From Methylobacterium segetis (GTDB lineage: Bacteria > Pseudomonadota > Alphaproteobacteria > Rhizobiales > Beijerinckiaceae), in assembly GCF_004348265.1 (NCBI RefSeq), contig NZ_SMNT01000021.1, positions 1 to 60,795 on the forward strand: a stretch of DNA of 60,795 nt, written 5' to 3'. Within the stretch, counting starts at the first letter, position 1. Every line of letters starts with the position of its first letter. This document shows positions 52,993-60,795 of the stretch, one piece after another. A model generated the notes under the pieces. It saw nothing but the letters and a program-made list of their open reading frames with translations, did no database searches and was not told the origin of the DNA. A program made the position numbers and the translations under genes.

Positions 52993-53409
52993 TCAGTCGC
53001 CCGGCGTCCAGGGCACGTAGTCGCCGGTCGCGGCGGGGCGCTGCCCCCAGGAGAGCTGCGAGCCCTTCGGCCGGTAGGCCGCCGCCGTCCCCGTGAGGTT
53101 CTCCTCGTAGGGCTTCTGCCACTCGCGCGGGCGGTAGCCGTCCTCGCTCGGGGGCACGTCGCCGTTGTGGCAGAGCCAGGCGCGCCAGCCCGGAGGCACG
53201 CGCGAAGCGTCCGCGTAGCCGTTATAAACGACCCAGCGCCGCTCGGAGCCGACCGAGGCGTCGATCAGCGGTCCCTGGGCCCGGTAGTAGGTGTTGCCCA
53301 ATTCGTCGGTGCCGACGAACTGGCCGCTGCGGGCCGTGTAGAAGGCGAGCGACATGGTCTGCCCGTTCCACCACGTGAAGATCCGCAGCAGCGTGTCCTT
53401 GAGAGCCAT
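52993..53409 (-). CDS. NADH:ubiquinone oxidoreductase subunit NDUFA12 family
   Basis: A 138-residue accessory subunit of complex I, the bacterial counterpart of mitochondrial B17.2. Signature segments are GQFVGTDELGNTYYRAQG, ERRWVVYNGYADASRVPPGWRAWLCHNGDVPPSED and EWQKPYEENLTGTAAAYRPKGS. The frame is open upstream, but MALKDTLLRIFTWWNG is the family start. Upstream of the DUF2155 gene on the minus strand, separated by 89 bases. Confidence 0.92.
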   Translation of the reverse strand: MALKDTLLRIFTWWNGQTMSLAFYTARSGQFVGTDELGNTYYRAQGPLIDASVGSERRWVVYNGYADASRVPPGWRAWLCHNGDVPPSEDGYRPREWQKPYEENLTGTAAAYRPKGSQLSWGQRPAATGDYVPWTPGD

Positions 53410-54013
53410 CGGCGTCCTCGCGTCCCGCGGCCGGTGGCGGCCGGCCGCGCCTGTCGTCCGCCTTATGCTGAGAGGGTCCGCGCAAGTCCAGCCCGCAGAG
53501 GGTCGCGCCGGTGCGGAGAGGCCGCGCGAGGGACGGCATCCGCGCGGCTCCTCGCGCACGGCCGGTCGCCTCCAACCTCCGGGTGTCGCATTTGAGGCAC
53601 GCTATCCCCGCTATCCGCCCCCCGATACGCCGACGAGGCGGTCCCCGAGGCCCATCGGGCTCTCACGCCCTGTGGACGCAAAAAAATTCCGGCGCGAATC
53701 CCGAAGGCCAAAAGCGGACTTAGCGGCGGCCTCCGGATATCCACAACTTTTGGTTCGCCACCACAACATCTAGCGAGGAACATAGCCGCCAAACACCAGT
53801 TGTTGACGTGATGGCCGCCCGGGCATTAATGTTCGGGTCACGGTTCGGGAGCGGCCGCCGCGTGGTTCGCGCCCTCTCGGAAGCGTCATCGTCATGTTCA
53901 GCGGCCTGGAGCGCATCGTCGATGCGGCCGGAGTCGGCACCCATTGATCGGGCATACGTCCCGCGCAGCGTCGCGGGCCGAGACCTCGTGTCTCGTCGGG
54001 AGAGGTGTGTTTC
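53410..54013. other. Divergent intergenic region before nrdJ, about 600 bp
   Basis: It contains the start regions of the NDUFA12 gene (minus) and nrdJ (plus). A sigma70-like pair TTGACG at 53803-53808 and ATTAAT at 53825-53830 (16-base spacing) lies about 185 bases before the nrdJ ATG. I see no cobalamin riboswitch box and no convincing NrdR box. Confidence 0.4.
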
Positions 54014-57000
54014 ATGCGGTTCGAGCGGCGCTACACCACGTCGGGTCAGTCACCCTACGCGGCGATTCCCTTCCGGAAGGCCCTGAGCGAGATCCGCAAT
54101 CCCGACGGATCGGTCGTGTTCCGGCTGGAGGGCATCAGCGTGCCCGAGAGCTGGAGCCAGGTCGCCGCCGACGTTCTGGCTCAGAAGTACTTCCGCAAGG
54201 CCGGCGTCCCGGCCCGGCTCAGGAAGGTCGAGGAGAACGACGTCCCGAGCTTCCTCTGGCGCTCCGTTCCCGACGAGGCGGCCCTCGCCGAGCTTCCCGA
54301 GGAGGAGCGCACCGGCTCCGAGATTTCGGCGACCCAGGTCTTCGACCGGCTCGCCGGCTGCTGGACCTACTGGGGCTGGAAGGGCGGCTACTTCTCCTCC
54401 GAGGAGGATGCCTCCGCCTTCCTCGACGAGTTGCGCTTCATGCTGGCTCGCCAGATGGTGGCGCCGAACTCCCCGCAATGGTTCAACACGGGCCTGCACT
54501 GGGCCTACGGCATCGACGGTCCGGGCCAGGGCCACTATTACTGCGACTGGAAGACGGGCGAGCTGACGCGCTCCACGAGCGCCTACGAGCACCCGCAGCC
54601 GCATGCCTGCTTCATCCAGTCGGTGCAGGACGACCTCGTCAACGAGGGCGGCATCATGGACCTTTGGGTGCGCGAGGCGCGCCTGTTCAAGTACGGCTCC
54701 GGCACCGGCTCGAACTTCTCGATGCTGCGCGGGGAGAACGAGAAGCTCGGCGGCGGCGGCAAATCCTCCGGGCTGATGAGCTTCCTGCGCATCGGCGATC
54801 GCGCGGCGGGCGCCATCAAGTCCGGCGGCACCACGCGGCGCGCCGCCAAGATGGTGATCGTCGACATCGATCACCCGGACATCGAATCCTACATCGACTG
54901 GAAGGTGAAGGAGGAGCAGAAGGTCGCCGCCCTGGTGACCGGCTCCAAGGTCGTCTCGAAGCACCTCCAGGCCGTGATGAAGGCCTGCACCCAGTGCGAG
55001 GCGGAAGGCGACGCTTGCTTCGATCCCGAGCGCAACCCGGCCCTCAAGCGCGAGGTGAAGGCCGCCCGCAGGGCGATGGTGCCGGACGCCTACATCAAGC
55101 GCGTGATGCAGTTCGCCCGCCAGGGCTTCACCAAGATCGAGTTCCCGATCTACGACACCGATTGGGATTCGGAGGCGTATCTCACGGTCGCGGGCCAGAA
55201 TTCCAACAACTCGGTCTCGCTCACCGATGACTTCCTGCGCGCCGTGGAATCGGATGGCGACTGGAACCTCACCGCCCGCACCACCGGCAAGGTGACGAAG
55301 ACGCTGAAGGCCCGCGACCTCTGGGAGCGGATCGGCGAGGCGGCCTGGGCCTCGGCCGACCCGGGGCTGCACTTCAACACCACGATGAACGACTGGCACA
55401 CCTGCCCGGCGGGCGGGCGGATCCGGGCCTCGAACCCGTGCTCCGAGTACATGTTCCTCGACGACACCGCCTGCAACCTCGCCTCGGCGAACCTGCTGAC
55501 GATGTACGACCGTGAGGCCAAGCACTTCGACGTGGCCGCCTTCGAGCACCTGAACCGGCTCTGGACGGTGGTGCTCGAGATCTCGGTGATGATGGCGCAA
55601 TTCCCCTCGCGCGAGATCGCGGAGCTGTCCTACCGCTACCGGACGCTCGGCCTCGGCTACGCGAATATCGGCGGCCTGCTGATGACGATGGGCCTGCCCT
55701 ACGATTCGGAGGCGGGGCGCGCGCTCGCCGGTGCCCTCAGCGCGATCATGACGGGCACCGCCTACGCCACCTCCGCCGAGATGGCGGCGGAACTCGGCAC
55801 CTTCTCGGAATATCCCGAGAATGCCGACGCGATGCTGCGGGTGATCCGCAACCACCGCCGCGCCGCGCACGGCGAGGCCGAGGGCTACGAGTTCCTCAGC
55901 ATCAACCCCGTGCCGCTCGACCACGCCAACGTGCCGCAGGCCGACGTCGCGGAGCGCGCCAAGGCGGTGTGGGACCGCGCCCTCGAACTCGGCGAGGAGC
56001 ACGGCTACCGCAACGCGCAGGCGACGGTGATCGCGCCGACCGGCACGATCGGCCTGGTGATGGATTGCGACACGACCGGCATCGAGCCCGATTTCGCGCT
56101 CGTGAAGTTCAAGAAGCTCGCCGGCGGCGGCTACTTCAAGATCATCAACCGCGCCGTGCCTGACGCCCTTCGGGCGCTCGGATACCGGGAATCGGAGATC
56201 GCCGAGATCGAGGCCTACGCGGTCGGCCACGGATCGATGGGCCAGGCGCCGGCGATCAATCCGGGCAGCCTGCGCGCCAAGGGCTTCACGGACGAGAAGA
56301 TCGCGGCCGTCGAGGCGGGCCTGAAATCGGCCTTCGACATCAAGTTCGTCTTCAACCGCTGGACGCTCGGCGACGACTTCCTGAAGGACGTCCTCAAGGT
56401 GCCGGCCGACAGGCTCGTCGATCCGGCCTTCGAGCTCCTGCCCTTCCTCGGCTATTCAAAGAAGGACATCGAGGTGGCCAACACCCATGTCTGCGGGGCG
56501 ATGACCCTGGAGGGCGCGCCGCACCTCCGCCGCGAGCACTACGCCGTGTTCGACTGCGCCAATCCCTGCGGCCGCATCGGCAAGCGCTACCTCTCGGTCG
56601 AGAGCCACATCCGGATGATGGCGGCGGCTCAGCCCTTCATCTCGGGCGCGATCTCCAAGACCATCAACATGCCGAACGACGCCACGGTCGAGGATTGCAA
56701 GGAGGCCTACAAGCTCTCCTGGACGCTGGCGCTCAAGGCCAACGCCCTCTACCGTGACGGATCGAAGCTCTCGCAGCCCCTGAACGCCGCGCTCATCGCC
56801 GACGAGGACGACGAGGCCGAGGACGCGCTCGAAGCGATCATCCAGGCGCCGGCCGCCGCCAAGGCGGCGCAGGTGGCGGAGAAGATCGTCGAGCGGGTGA
56901 TCGAGCGCGTCGAGCGCATCCGGTCGCGCGAGAAGCTGCCCCATCGCCGCAAGGGCTACACCCAGAAGGCGGTCGTCGGCGGGCACAAAGTGTATCTCCG

Positions 57001-57745
57001 CACCGGCGAGTACGATGACGGGCGCCTCGGCGAGATCTTCATCGACATGCACAAGGAGGGCGCCGCCTTCCGGAGCCTGATGAACAACTTCGCCATCGCG
57101 ATCTCGCTCGGCCTGCAGTACGGCGTGCCGCTGGAAGAGTATGTCGAGGCCTTCACCTTCACCCGCTTCGAGCCGGCGGGCTTCGTGCAGGGCAACGACG
57201 CGATCAAGAACGCGACCTCGATCCTCGACTACGTGTTCCGCGAGCTCGCGATCTCCTACCTCGCCCGGATGGACCTCGCCCATGTCGACCCGTCCGAGAT
57301 CGGCAGCACCGTGCTCGGCGGCGGCGTCGGCCAGGACCGGCCGGACGACAAGCCCGCGGTGTCGCAGGTCGTCTCCCGCGGTCTGCTGCGTGGCTCGGCC
57401 GACCGGCTCACCCTGATCCAGGGCGGCCCGGCCGGCGCGACCCTCGGAGTCGGCGGCGGCCAGTCCGGCCTGACGGCGCCGGCGGGCGGCGTGGTCCACG
57501 CAATGCGCGGCGCGACCGCGCTGAAGGTGGAACCGGCGGAGGCGGGCAAGGCCGAGACGATCGCGGACGCCCTCCCCTTCTCAAAGCCCGAGACGGCCGA
57601 GCGCAGCGTCGCCGACCGTCGCGCCGAGGCGAAGATGAAGGGTTATGTCGGCGAGGCCTGCCCGGAATGTGCGAACTTCACGCTCGTGCGCAACGGGACC
57701 TGCCTGAAGTGCGACACCTGCGGAAGTACAACCGGGTGCAGTTGA
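54014..57745 (+). CDS. nrdJ: Vitamin B12-dependent ribonucleoside-diphosphate reductase (class II)
   Basis: A 1243-residue enzyme that makes deoxyribonucleotides with adenosylcobalamin instead of an oxygen-generated radical. It shows [16 protein letters not shown], the first redox cysteine in PHACFIQSV, the finger-loop [22 protein letters not shown] with its active Cys and Glu, and [31 protein letters not shown]-terminal region carries the zinc-like shuttle [28 protein letters not shown]. The ATG at 54014 follows GGGAGAGG. Full length. The region directly after its stop has been disturbed by mobile DNA. Confidence 0.95.
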   Translation: MRFERRYTTSGQSPYAAIPFRKALSEIRNPDGSVVFRLEGISVPESWSQVAADVLAQKYFRKAGVPARLRKVEENDVPSFLWRSVPDEAALAELPEEERTGSEISATQVFDRLAGCWTYWGWKGGYFSSEEDASAFLDELRFMLARQMVAPNSPQWFNTGLHWAYGIDGPGQGHYYCDWKTGELTRSTSAYEHPQPHACFIQSVQDDLVNEGGIMDLWVREARLFKYGSGTGSNFSMLRGENEKLGGGGKSSGLMSFLRIGDRAAGAIKSGGTTRRAAKMVIVDIDHPDIESYIDWKVKEEQKVAALVTGSKVVSKHLQAVMKACTQCEAEGDACFDPERNPALKREVKAARRAMVPDAYIKRVMQFARQGFTKIEFPIYDTDWDSEAYLTVAGQNSNNSVSLTDDFLRAVESDGDWNLTARTTGKVTKTLKARDLWERIGEAAWASADPGLHFNTTMNDWHTCPAGGRIRASNPCSEYMFLDDTACNLASANLLTMYDREAKHFDVAAFEHLNRLWTVVLEISVMMAQFPSREIAELSYRYRTLGLGYANIGGLLMTMGLPYDSEAGRALAGALSAIMTGTAYATSAEMAAELGTFSEYPENADAMLRVIRNHRRAAHGEAEGYEFLSINPVPLDHANVPQADVAERAKAVWDRALELGEEHGYRNAQATVIAPTGTIGLVMDCDTTGIEPDFALVKFKKLAGGGYFKIINRAVPDALRALGYRESEIAEIEAYAVGHGSMGQAPAINPGSLRAKGFTDEKIAAVEAGLKSAFDIKFVFNRWTLGDDFLKDVLKVPADRLVDPAFELLPFLGYSKKDIEVANTHVCGAMTLEGAPHLRREHYAVFDCANPCGRIGKRYLSVESHIRMMAAAQPFISGAISKTINMPNDATVEDCKEAYKLSWTLALKANALYRDGSKLSQPLNAALIADEDDEAEDALEAIIQAPAAAKAAQVAEKIVERVIERVERIRSREKLPHRRKGYTQKAVVGGHKVYLRTGEYDDGRLGEIFIDMHKEGAAFRSLMNNFAIAISLGLQYGVPLEEYVEAFTFTRFEPAGFVQGNDAIKNATSILDYVFRELAISYLARMDLAHVDPSEIGSTVLGGGVGQDRPDDKPAVSQVVSRGLLRGSADRLTLIQGGPAGATLGVGGGQSGLTAPAGGVVHAMRGATALKVEPAEAGKAETIADALPFSKPETAERSVADRRAEAKMKGYVGEACPECANFTLVRNGTCLKCDTCGSTTGCS

Positions 57746-57759
57746 GTATGCCGACTTGA

Positions 57760-57840
57760 TGTGACCTGAAGACGATGGGGAAGTTTGGTCGCAAAGACGG
57801 GATGTTTGGTAGCACGCGGCAGGGAAGTTCGGTCGCAAGC
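57760..57840. mobile_element. Probable transposon end with three short direct repeats
   Basis: TGTGACCTGAAGACG begins 14 bases after the nrdJ stop. GGGAAGTTTGGTCGCAA occurs at 57778-57794, a two-mismatch copy at 57799-57814, and a one-mismatch copy at 57822-57838; starts are 21 and 23 bases apart. A TGT terminus with several internal repeats is how IS21-like ends are built, but no transposase remains, so the family is a guess. Confidence 0.45.
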
Positions 57841-57871
57841 TCATCTTGAGGGCTCGCGGGTGAGAGAAAAA

Positions 57872-57901
57872 TCCGGGCGGCCGATCCTTCGGCCGCCCGG
57901 A
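57872..57901 (-). terminator. Perfect 13-bp hairpin, minus-strand terminator
   Basis: TCCGGGCGGCCGA at 57872-57884 pairs with TCGGCCGCCCGGA at 57889-57901 around a TCCT loop. On the minus strand the stem is followed by TTTTTCTC, so it works for transcription in that direction, where only the IS3 remnant now lies. Confidence 0.7.
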
Positions 57902-57943
57902 TGGCAAGAGGAACAAAAGAGGGACGAGGGCCGCCACGCACGC

Positions 57944-58006
57944 AGGGTTCTCCGCCTGCCGCAGGGCAAAGGCGATCTGTTCGTTCGTGAAGCGTTTGCG
58001 AGGCAT
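57944..58006 (-). pseudogene. IS3-family OrfA transposase N-terminal remnant
   Basis: The first about 21 residues, MPRKRFTNEQIAFALRQAENP, match the start of IS3-family (IS407/IS51-like) OrfA proteins. After that the homology stops abruptly and the frame runs into unrelated sequence. The rest of OrfA and all of OrfB are gone, so this is a decayed insertion sequence. Confidence 0.75.
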
Positions 58007-58541
58007 GGCAACCACCCTCAGGGTTCAGGATGATCGAAAACCTTGCGCTCAACGCGAACCAGTTTCGCGGGTCAGGGGTAGGACCGACTGACCCTCGAGG
58101 CCAGGAAAAGGCGACATTCCGCTTCACGTGCAAAGCCGCAGATTTCGCCTCGCTTGCCTAGGCGCCTAAGCAGTTTCGGGTGTCCGGTGTTATCGCCGCA
58201 GCTGCACGAAGGAGTGCAGCGAGGTCGATCAATCTTGTTTGCTCATGTCAGACCGGCGCGGTGTCACTCTCGACGTGCAAGCCATGCTCCCGATGCGAGC
58301 CGCCGTTCTCCGTTGCCAGCGAGAGAGGCGATCGCTGCGGCTCCTTCGCAGGCAAATCCCGCTTTGTGCAACGCAATCAGAAGCTTACGCTTTGGCTCTG
58401 ACGCTTGACGATATTCGTCAAAACGCAAATCTTCTCTAAATTCATCCCCAAGGCTTGAAAGCGAAATGAAAGCCACGACTTAGGTGCAGTGCAAAATGAT
58501 CATGAATTCGCTTCGCAGCCTAAGGTGATTTTGCTTATCAA

Positions 58542-58563
58542 ATTCGGAATAATCATTCCTAAT
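58542..58563. promoter_or_regulatory. Inverted repeat before the phasin gene
   Basis: GGAAT at 58546-58550 and ATTCC at 58555-58559 flank AATC, extended with one mismatch by ATT and AAT on the outside. It lies 28 bases before the phasin ATG in an AT-rich promoter-like stretch. A repressor such as PhaR could bind here, but that is a guess. Confidence 0.35.
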
Positions 58564-58590
58564 TCATAATCTATAGGGAAGGAAGCAACG

Positions 58591-59190
58591 ATGGCGTTCA
58601 ACCAAAATCCCAACCAGACCAAGCAGGCCGAGCAGAGCGACAAGACTGCCGACACGGCCAAGGCGATCATCGATAGGTCCGCCGAGCAGAGCAAGCAGTT
58701 CGCCGAAGCCGCGCACGATGGCGTGAACAGGATGGCCGATCTACGTGAGCAGGCCACTGAGAATACCAAGAGAATCGTGCAGCGGAGCGTCGAGACGGCG
58801 TCTCAGCAAGCACGTGAGGCCACCGAGCGTTTCACGAAGACACTGGGCTTCACTGGCGAGGACAGCGAGCGTCTCGCGCGCCAGTCGAAGCAGAACCTGG
58901 AAGCAGTTGCACGCTGTGGCACGGTGCTGACCCAAGCCTTCCAAGACGCGTCGCGCCACTGGTTCGAGCTTGGTCAGCGGCAGTGGCAGCGCAACCTCGA
59001 CGGGGTGAACAAGCTGACTCAGGCCAAGTCAGTTCAAGAGTTTGCGGCGATCCAGAGCGAGTTGGCCCGCGAGAGCCTGCAGCACATCGTTCAGGACAGC
59101 CGCTCGATCACGGAGACCTCGGCGCGCGCCGTCGAGGAGGCCGGCAAGGCGTTCGCCAGCGTCGCGCAGGCCCCGACGCTCGTTCGCTGA
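58591..59190 (+). CDS. Phasin family protein
   Basis: A 199-residue helical protein with no membrane segment. The phasin domain spans about 60-160 (LREQATENTKRIVQRSVETASQQAREATERFTKTLGF and NLDGVNKLTQAKSVQEFAAIQSELARESLQHIVQDSRSITE). Phasins coat polyhydroxyalkanoate granules and limit their size. The N-terminal 40 residues are Gln-rich and polar. GGGAAGGAAG sets the start. No pha synthesis genes are in the window. A clear terminator follows. Confidence 0.85.
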   Translation: MAFNQNPNQTKQAEQSDKTADTAKAIIDRSAEQSKQFAEAAHDGVNRMADLREQATENTKRIVQRSVETASQQAREATERFTKTLGFTGEDSERLARQSKQNLEAVARCGTVLTQAFQDASRHWFELGQRQWQRNLDGVNKLTQAKSVQEFAAIQSELARESLQHIVQDSRSITETSARAVEEAGKAFASVAQAPTLVR

Positions 59191-59241
59191 GGTGCACGGC
59201 ATCTGAACCTGGGGCGTGCTCTCGGATTCATCACAAGCCAG

Positions 59242-59278
59242 AGGGGCGGTCGCTTTGGCCGCCCCTTCTCCTTTTCTC
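59242..59278 (+). terminator. Intrinsic terminator after the phasin gene
   Basis: GGGGCGG at 59243-59249 pairs with CCGCCCC at 59259-59265, with an extra A-T pair outside, followed by TTCTCCTTTTCTC. Confidence 0.85.
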
Positions 59279-59319
59279 AGTCGCACGGGCTTCGGCGCCT
59301 CGCGGCGCGGAAGCACGCC

Positions 59320-59565
59320 ATGTTCAACCCGTTTGCCGTCGCCCTGCTGACCCTAGAGGCTCAGAGGGTGGTCGAACTTCGGCTCATGAAGCTGGCCTGG
59401 GGTGGCTCTGAGGGTTGCGCCGAGGTCCAGCAGATGGTGAGCGAGAAAGTCTGCGCCTTCATCGAGGCGTCCGGCACGCTGATGATGGGCGGCTCCTGCG
59501 AGACAGTGGTCGCCCGCTACCGCGAGCATGTGGCCGCCAACACCAAGCGTCTGACTGCCGCCTAG
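59320..59565 (+). CDS. Small hypothetical protein found near phasins, 81 aa
   Basis: MFNPFAVALLTLEAQRVVELRLMKLAWGG, then EVQQMVSEKVCAFIEASGTLMMGGSCETVVARYREHVAANTKRL. I recognise this pattern from short rhizobial proteins encoded beside phasin or granule genes. It is helical and amphipathic, with no signal peptide. The start lies just after GCGGAAGC. It is separated from the phasin gene by a terminator, so it probably has its own promoter. Confidence 0.65.
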   Translation: MFNPFAVALLTLEAQRVVELRLMKLAWGGSEGCAEVQQMVSEKVCAFIEASGTLMMGGSCETVVARYREHVAANTKRLTAA

Positions 59566-59631
59566 CGCGGAATGCTCTCAACTTTGTCGCCTCCTCGGCA
59601 GAGGCCGTCCCCACGACACAAGGCTCACGTC

Positions 59632-60606
59632 ATGACACAGCGCTCCAAGTCACGTAGCTGGCTGGTGCCAGCCCTGCTCGGATCCGCAGCAGCCCTTGGC
59701 GCCTCAGCGCTCTACGCTGTCTCGAAAGCACGTGAGGCGGAGCAGCGCCATCCGCCCATCGGCAGCTTCCTGACGGTCGATGGCGTGCGCCTGCATTACG
59801 TCGAGCGCGGGCAAGGCGAGCCCCTGCTGCTCATTCACGGCAACGGAACGATGATCCAGGATTACTTGGTCAGCGGCATCGTCGATGAACTTGCCGAGCG
59901 CTATCGTGTCATCATCATCGACCGCCCCGGCTACGGCTACAGTGAGCGACCTCGGGCGCTCTGGACACCGCGCGCGCATGCGACGCTGTTCCAGAAGGCG
60001 CTGCACCAGCTCGGTGTCTCGCAAGCCGTGGTGCTCGGGCATTCCTGGGGCAGCCTGGTCGCGGTCGCCCTCGCGCTGCAAGCCCCGCAGCTCGTGCGCG
60101 GTCTCGTGTTAGCCTCAGGCTACTACTATCCGACCTTACGCGCCGACGTGATCCTGTTCTCGCCACCGGCCATTCCCGTGCTGGGCGACGCGATGCGCTA
60201 CACGATCTCACCCGTCATCTCCCGGCTCCTCTTGCCCGGCCTGATCAAGGCCATGTTCGCGCCGGCCTCAGTGCCGGACCGCTTCGACAGAGAGTTCCCG
60301 AAGGAGCTGATGTTGCGTCCCTCACAGCTGCGGGCCTCTGCCGAGGATGCCGCGATGATGACGCCGGTCACGATCGAGCTTCAGGAGCACTACCGTGAGC
60401 TGAAGCTGCCCGTCGTGATCGTCACGGGTGCGGATGATCAGATTGCGGATGTGGGACGCCAGTCGGAGCGGCTGCACGGCGAGATCGCGAACAGCGAGCT
60501 CATCGTCGTCCCGGGCATGGGGCACATGATCCATCACCTCGCGCCCGAACAGGTCGTCGCGGCTGTGGAGCTTGCCTCGAAGCACGCGCGCGCCGCGGCT
60601 GCGTGA
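59632..60606 (+). CDS. Alpha/beta hydrolase with N-terminal membrane anchor
   Basis: A 324-residue hydrolase. An N-terminal helix (WLVPALLGSAAALGASALYAVS) probably anchors it. The fold is complete: oxyanion HGNGTM, nucleophile in GHSWGSL, acid in VTGADDQIAD and histidine in GMGHMIHHL. Substrate unknown; relatives include esterases, epoxide hydrolases and haloperoxidases. The ATG at 59632 is chosen over 59572 because AAGG precedes it and the anchor follows directly. Confidence 0.85.
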   Translation: MTQRSKSRSWLVPALLGSAAALGASALYAVSKAREAEQRHPPIGSFLTVDGVRLHYVERGQGEPLLLIHGNGTMIQDYLVSGIVDELAERYRVIIIDRPGYGYSERPRALWTPRAHATLFQKALHQLGVSQAVVLGHSWGSLVAVALALQAPQLVRGLVLASGYYYPTLRADVILFSPPAIPVLGDAMRYTISPVISRLLLPGLIKAMFAPASVPDRFDREFPKELMLRPSQLRASAEDAAMMTPVTIELQEHYRELKLPVVIVTGADDQIADVGRQSERLHGEIANSELIVVPGMGHMIHHLAPEQVVAAVELASKHARAAAA

Positions 60607-60617
60607 GGAAGGGATCA

Positions 60618-60795
60618 ATGCGTGTCGAGACCTGCGTGCTGTTCGATTTCAACGGCACGCTCGTCGACGACGTCTATCAGCACGTACCTGCTTGGAGCCA
60701 AGCGCTTAACCCGGGAGATCCCTTCGTCCGTGTGGCGGATCCACCGCAAGAGCGGCATAAGCGGCGGTCTCTTCACTGAACCAGCTTCCGCGGGA
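60618..60795 (+). pseudogene. HAD-family hydrolase, 5' part, with an apparent frameshift
   Basis: From ATG 60618 the frame reads CVLFDFNGTLVDDVYQHVPAWSQAL, matching the HAD motif I (FDxxGTLVD) and following helix. This frame stops at 60777. The expected continuation appears in the next frame: EIPSSVWRIHRKSGISGGLFTEP, open to the window end. The switch lies near 60710-60725. Either the gene is broken or there is a base-call error. GGAAGG precedes the ATG and the gene begins 11 bases after the hydrolase stop. Confidence 0.7.

Larger units (their letters stand above)
57746..58590. other. Gene-poor region of mobile-element debris, 845 bp
   Basis: No intact gene. It holds a transposon-end-like sequence with three direct repeats (57760-57840), a hairpin (57872-57901), a minus-strand IS3 OrfA remnant (57944-58006), and then an increasingly AT-rich tract (58380-58590) that leads into the phasin promoter. 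Confidence 0.65.

Noticed and set aside
53781..53808. GGAAC-N17-GTT as an EcfG general-stress promoter
   Set aside because: The -10 half matches poorly and it lies more than 200 bases from the nrdJ start; too weak to annotate.
53410..54013. Cobalamin riboswitch or NrdR control upstream of the B12-dependent reductase
   Set aside because: I looked for the conserved B12-box and paired NrdR boxes and found neither. A covariance-model search would be decisive.
1..60795. CRISPR array, prophage, toxin-antitoxin or known defence operon
   Set aside because: No spaced identical repeats, integrase, phage structural genes or recognised defence domains were found on either strand.

Overview
The window is a roughly 70% GC chromosomal segment that reads as an alphaproteobacterium of the Hyphomicrobiales, most likely Methylobacterium or a close relative (Methylobacteriaceae). 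The call rests on several families seen together: a Porin_2-type porin, a complex I NDUFA12 accessory subunit, a DUF2155 protein, RNase E with an acidic insert in its S1 domain, a B12-dependent ribonucleotide reductase, a phasin, Bug-type (TctC) binding proteins, and many small secreted proteins of unknown function. The block dsbA-aroQ-accB-accC ... aat-DUF2155-NDUFA12 is an order I recognise from rhizobial genomes. This is a family-level inference; no species call is possible without a search.

Layout. 1-5.6 kb: 3' end of glmS, a glutaryl-CoA dehydrogenase-like gene, htpG, tRNA-Ser(CGA) and an MFS carrier. 5.6-9.6 kb: small exported proteins, a DUF2092 protein and a membrane-anchored TAXI-like binding protein. 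9.7-14.1 kb: an RND efflux pair (adaptor and pump), followed by a tRNA-Sec gene on the minus strand. 14.3-22.1 kb: an uptake region for acidic amino acids or C4-dicarboxylates (orphan binding protein, DctA-like symporter, porin, complete gltIJKL-like ABC operon). 22.2-25.1 kb: small PilZ-like protein, cytochrome c, a small XRE protein and a PAS protein facing each other, and a PAP2 phosphatase. 25.1-29.0 kb: pyruvate kinase and an MFS carrier, divergent from a GntR/FCD regulator. 29.2-33.3 kb: a large glycosyltransferase translationally coupled to a degenerate CitE-like protein, then a DUF2270 membrane protein. 33.4-37.8 kb: a tripartite tricarboxylate transporter operon with two binding proteins. 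38-43.4 kb: rne and a soluble chemoreceptor. 43.5-46.3 kb: an fccAB-like sulfide dehydrogenase pair with an aminotransferase. 46.5-53.4 kb: the housekeeping block, interrupted by a small secreted protein and a PAS-PAS-XRE regulator. 54.0-57.7 kb: nrdJ. 57.7-60.8 kb: a less GC-rich tail with transposon debris, a phasin gene, a hydrolase and a frameshifted HAD gene at the window edge.

Much of the window is about importing organic acids and acidic amino acids: two binding proteins plus one ABC transporter, one DctA-like symporter, one TTT system, two MFS anion carriers and one porin. The housekeeping block supplies fatty-acid precursors (AccBC), the shikimate pathway (AroQ), disulfide chemistry (DsbA), N-end rule tagging (Aat) and complex I assembly.

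I found no CRISPR array, prophage or obvious new defence system. The observations I would follow up are the tRNA-Sec gene with no selenoprotein gene beside it; the pairing of a split PAS/XRE gene pair with a fused PAS-PAS-XRE regulator about 28 kb away; the CitE-like protein that has lost its catalytic motifs; the anchored TAXI-like protein with no permease; the transposon debris with three short direct repeats after nrdJ; and several palindromes that could be operators.
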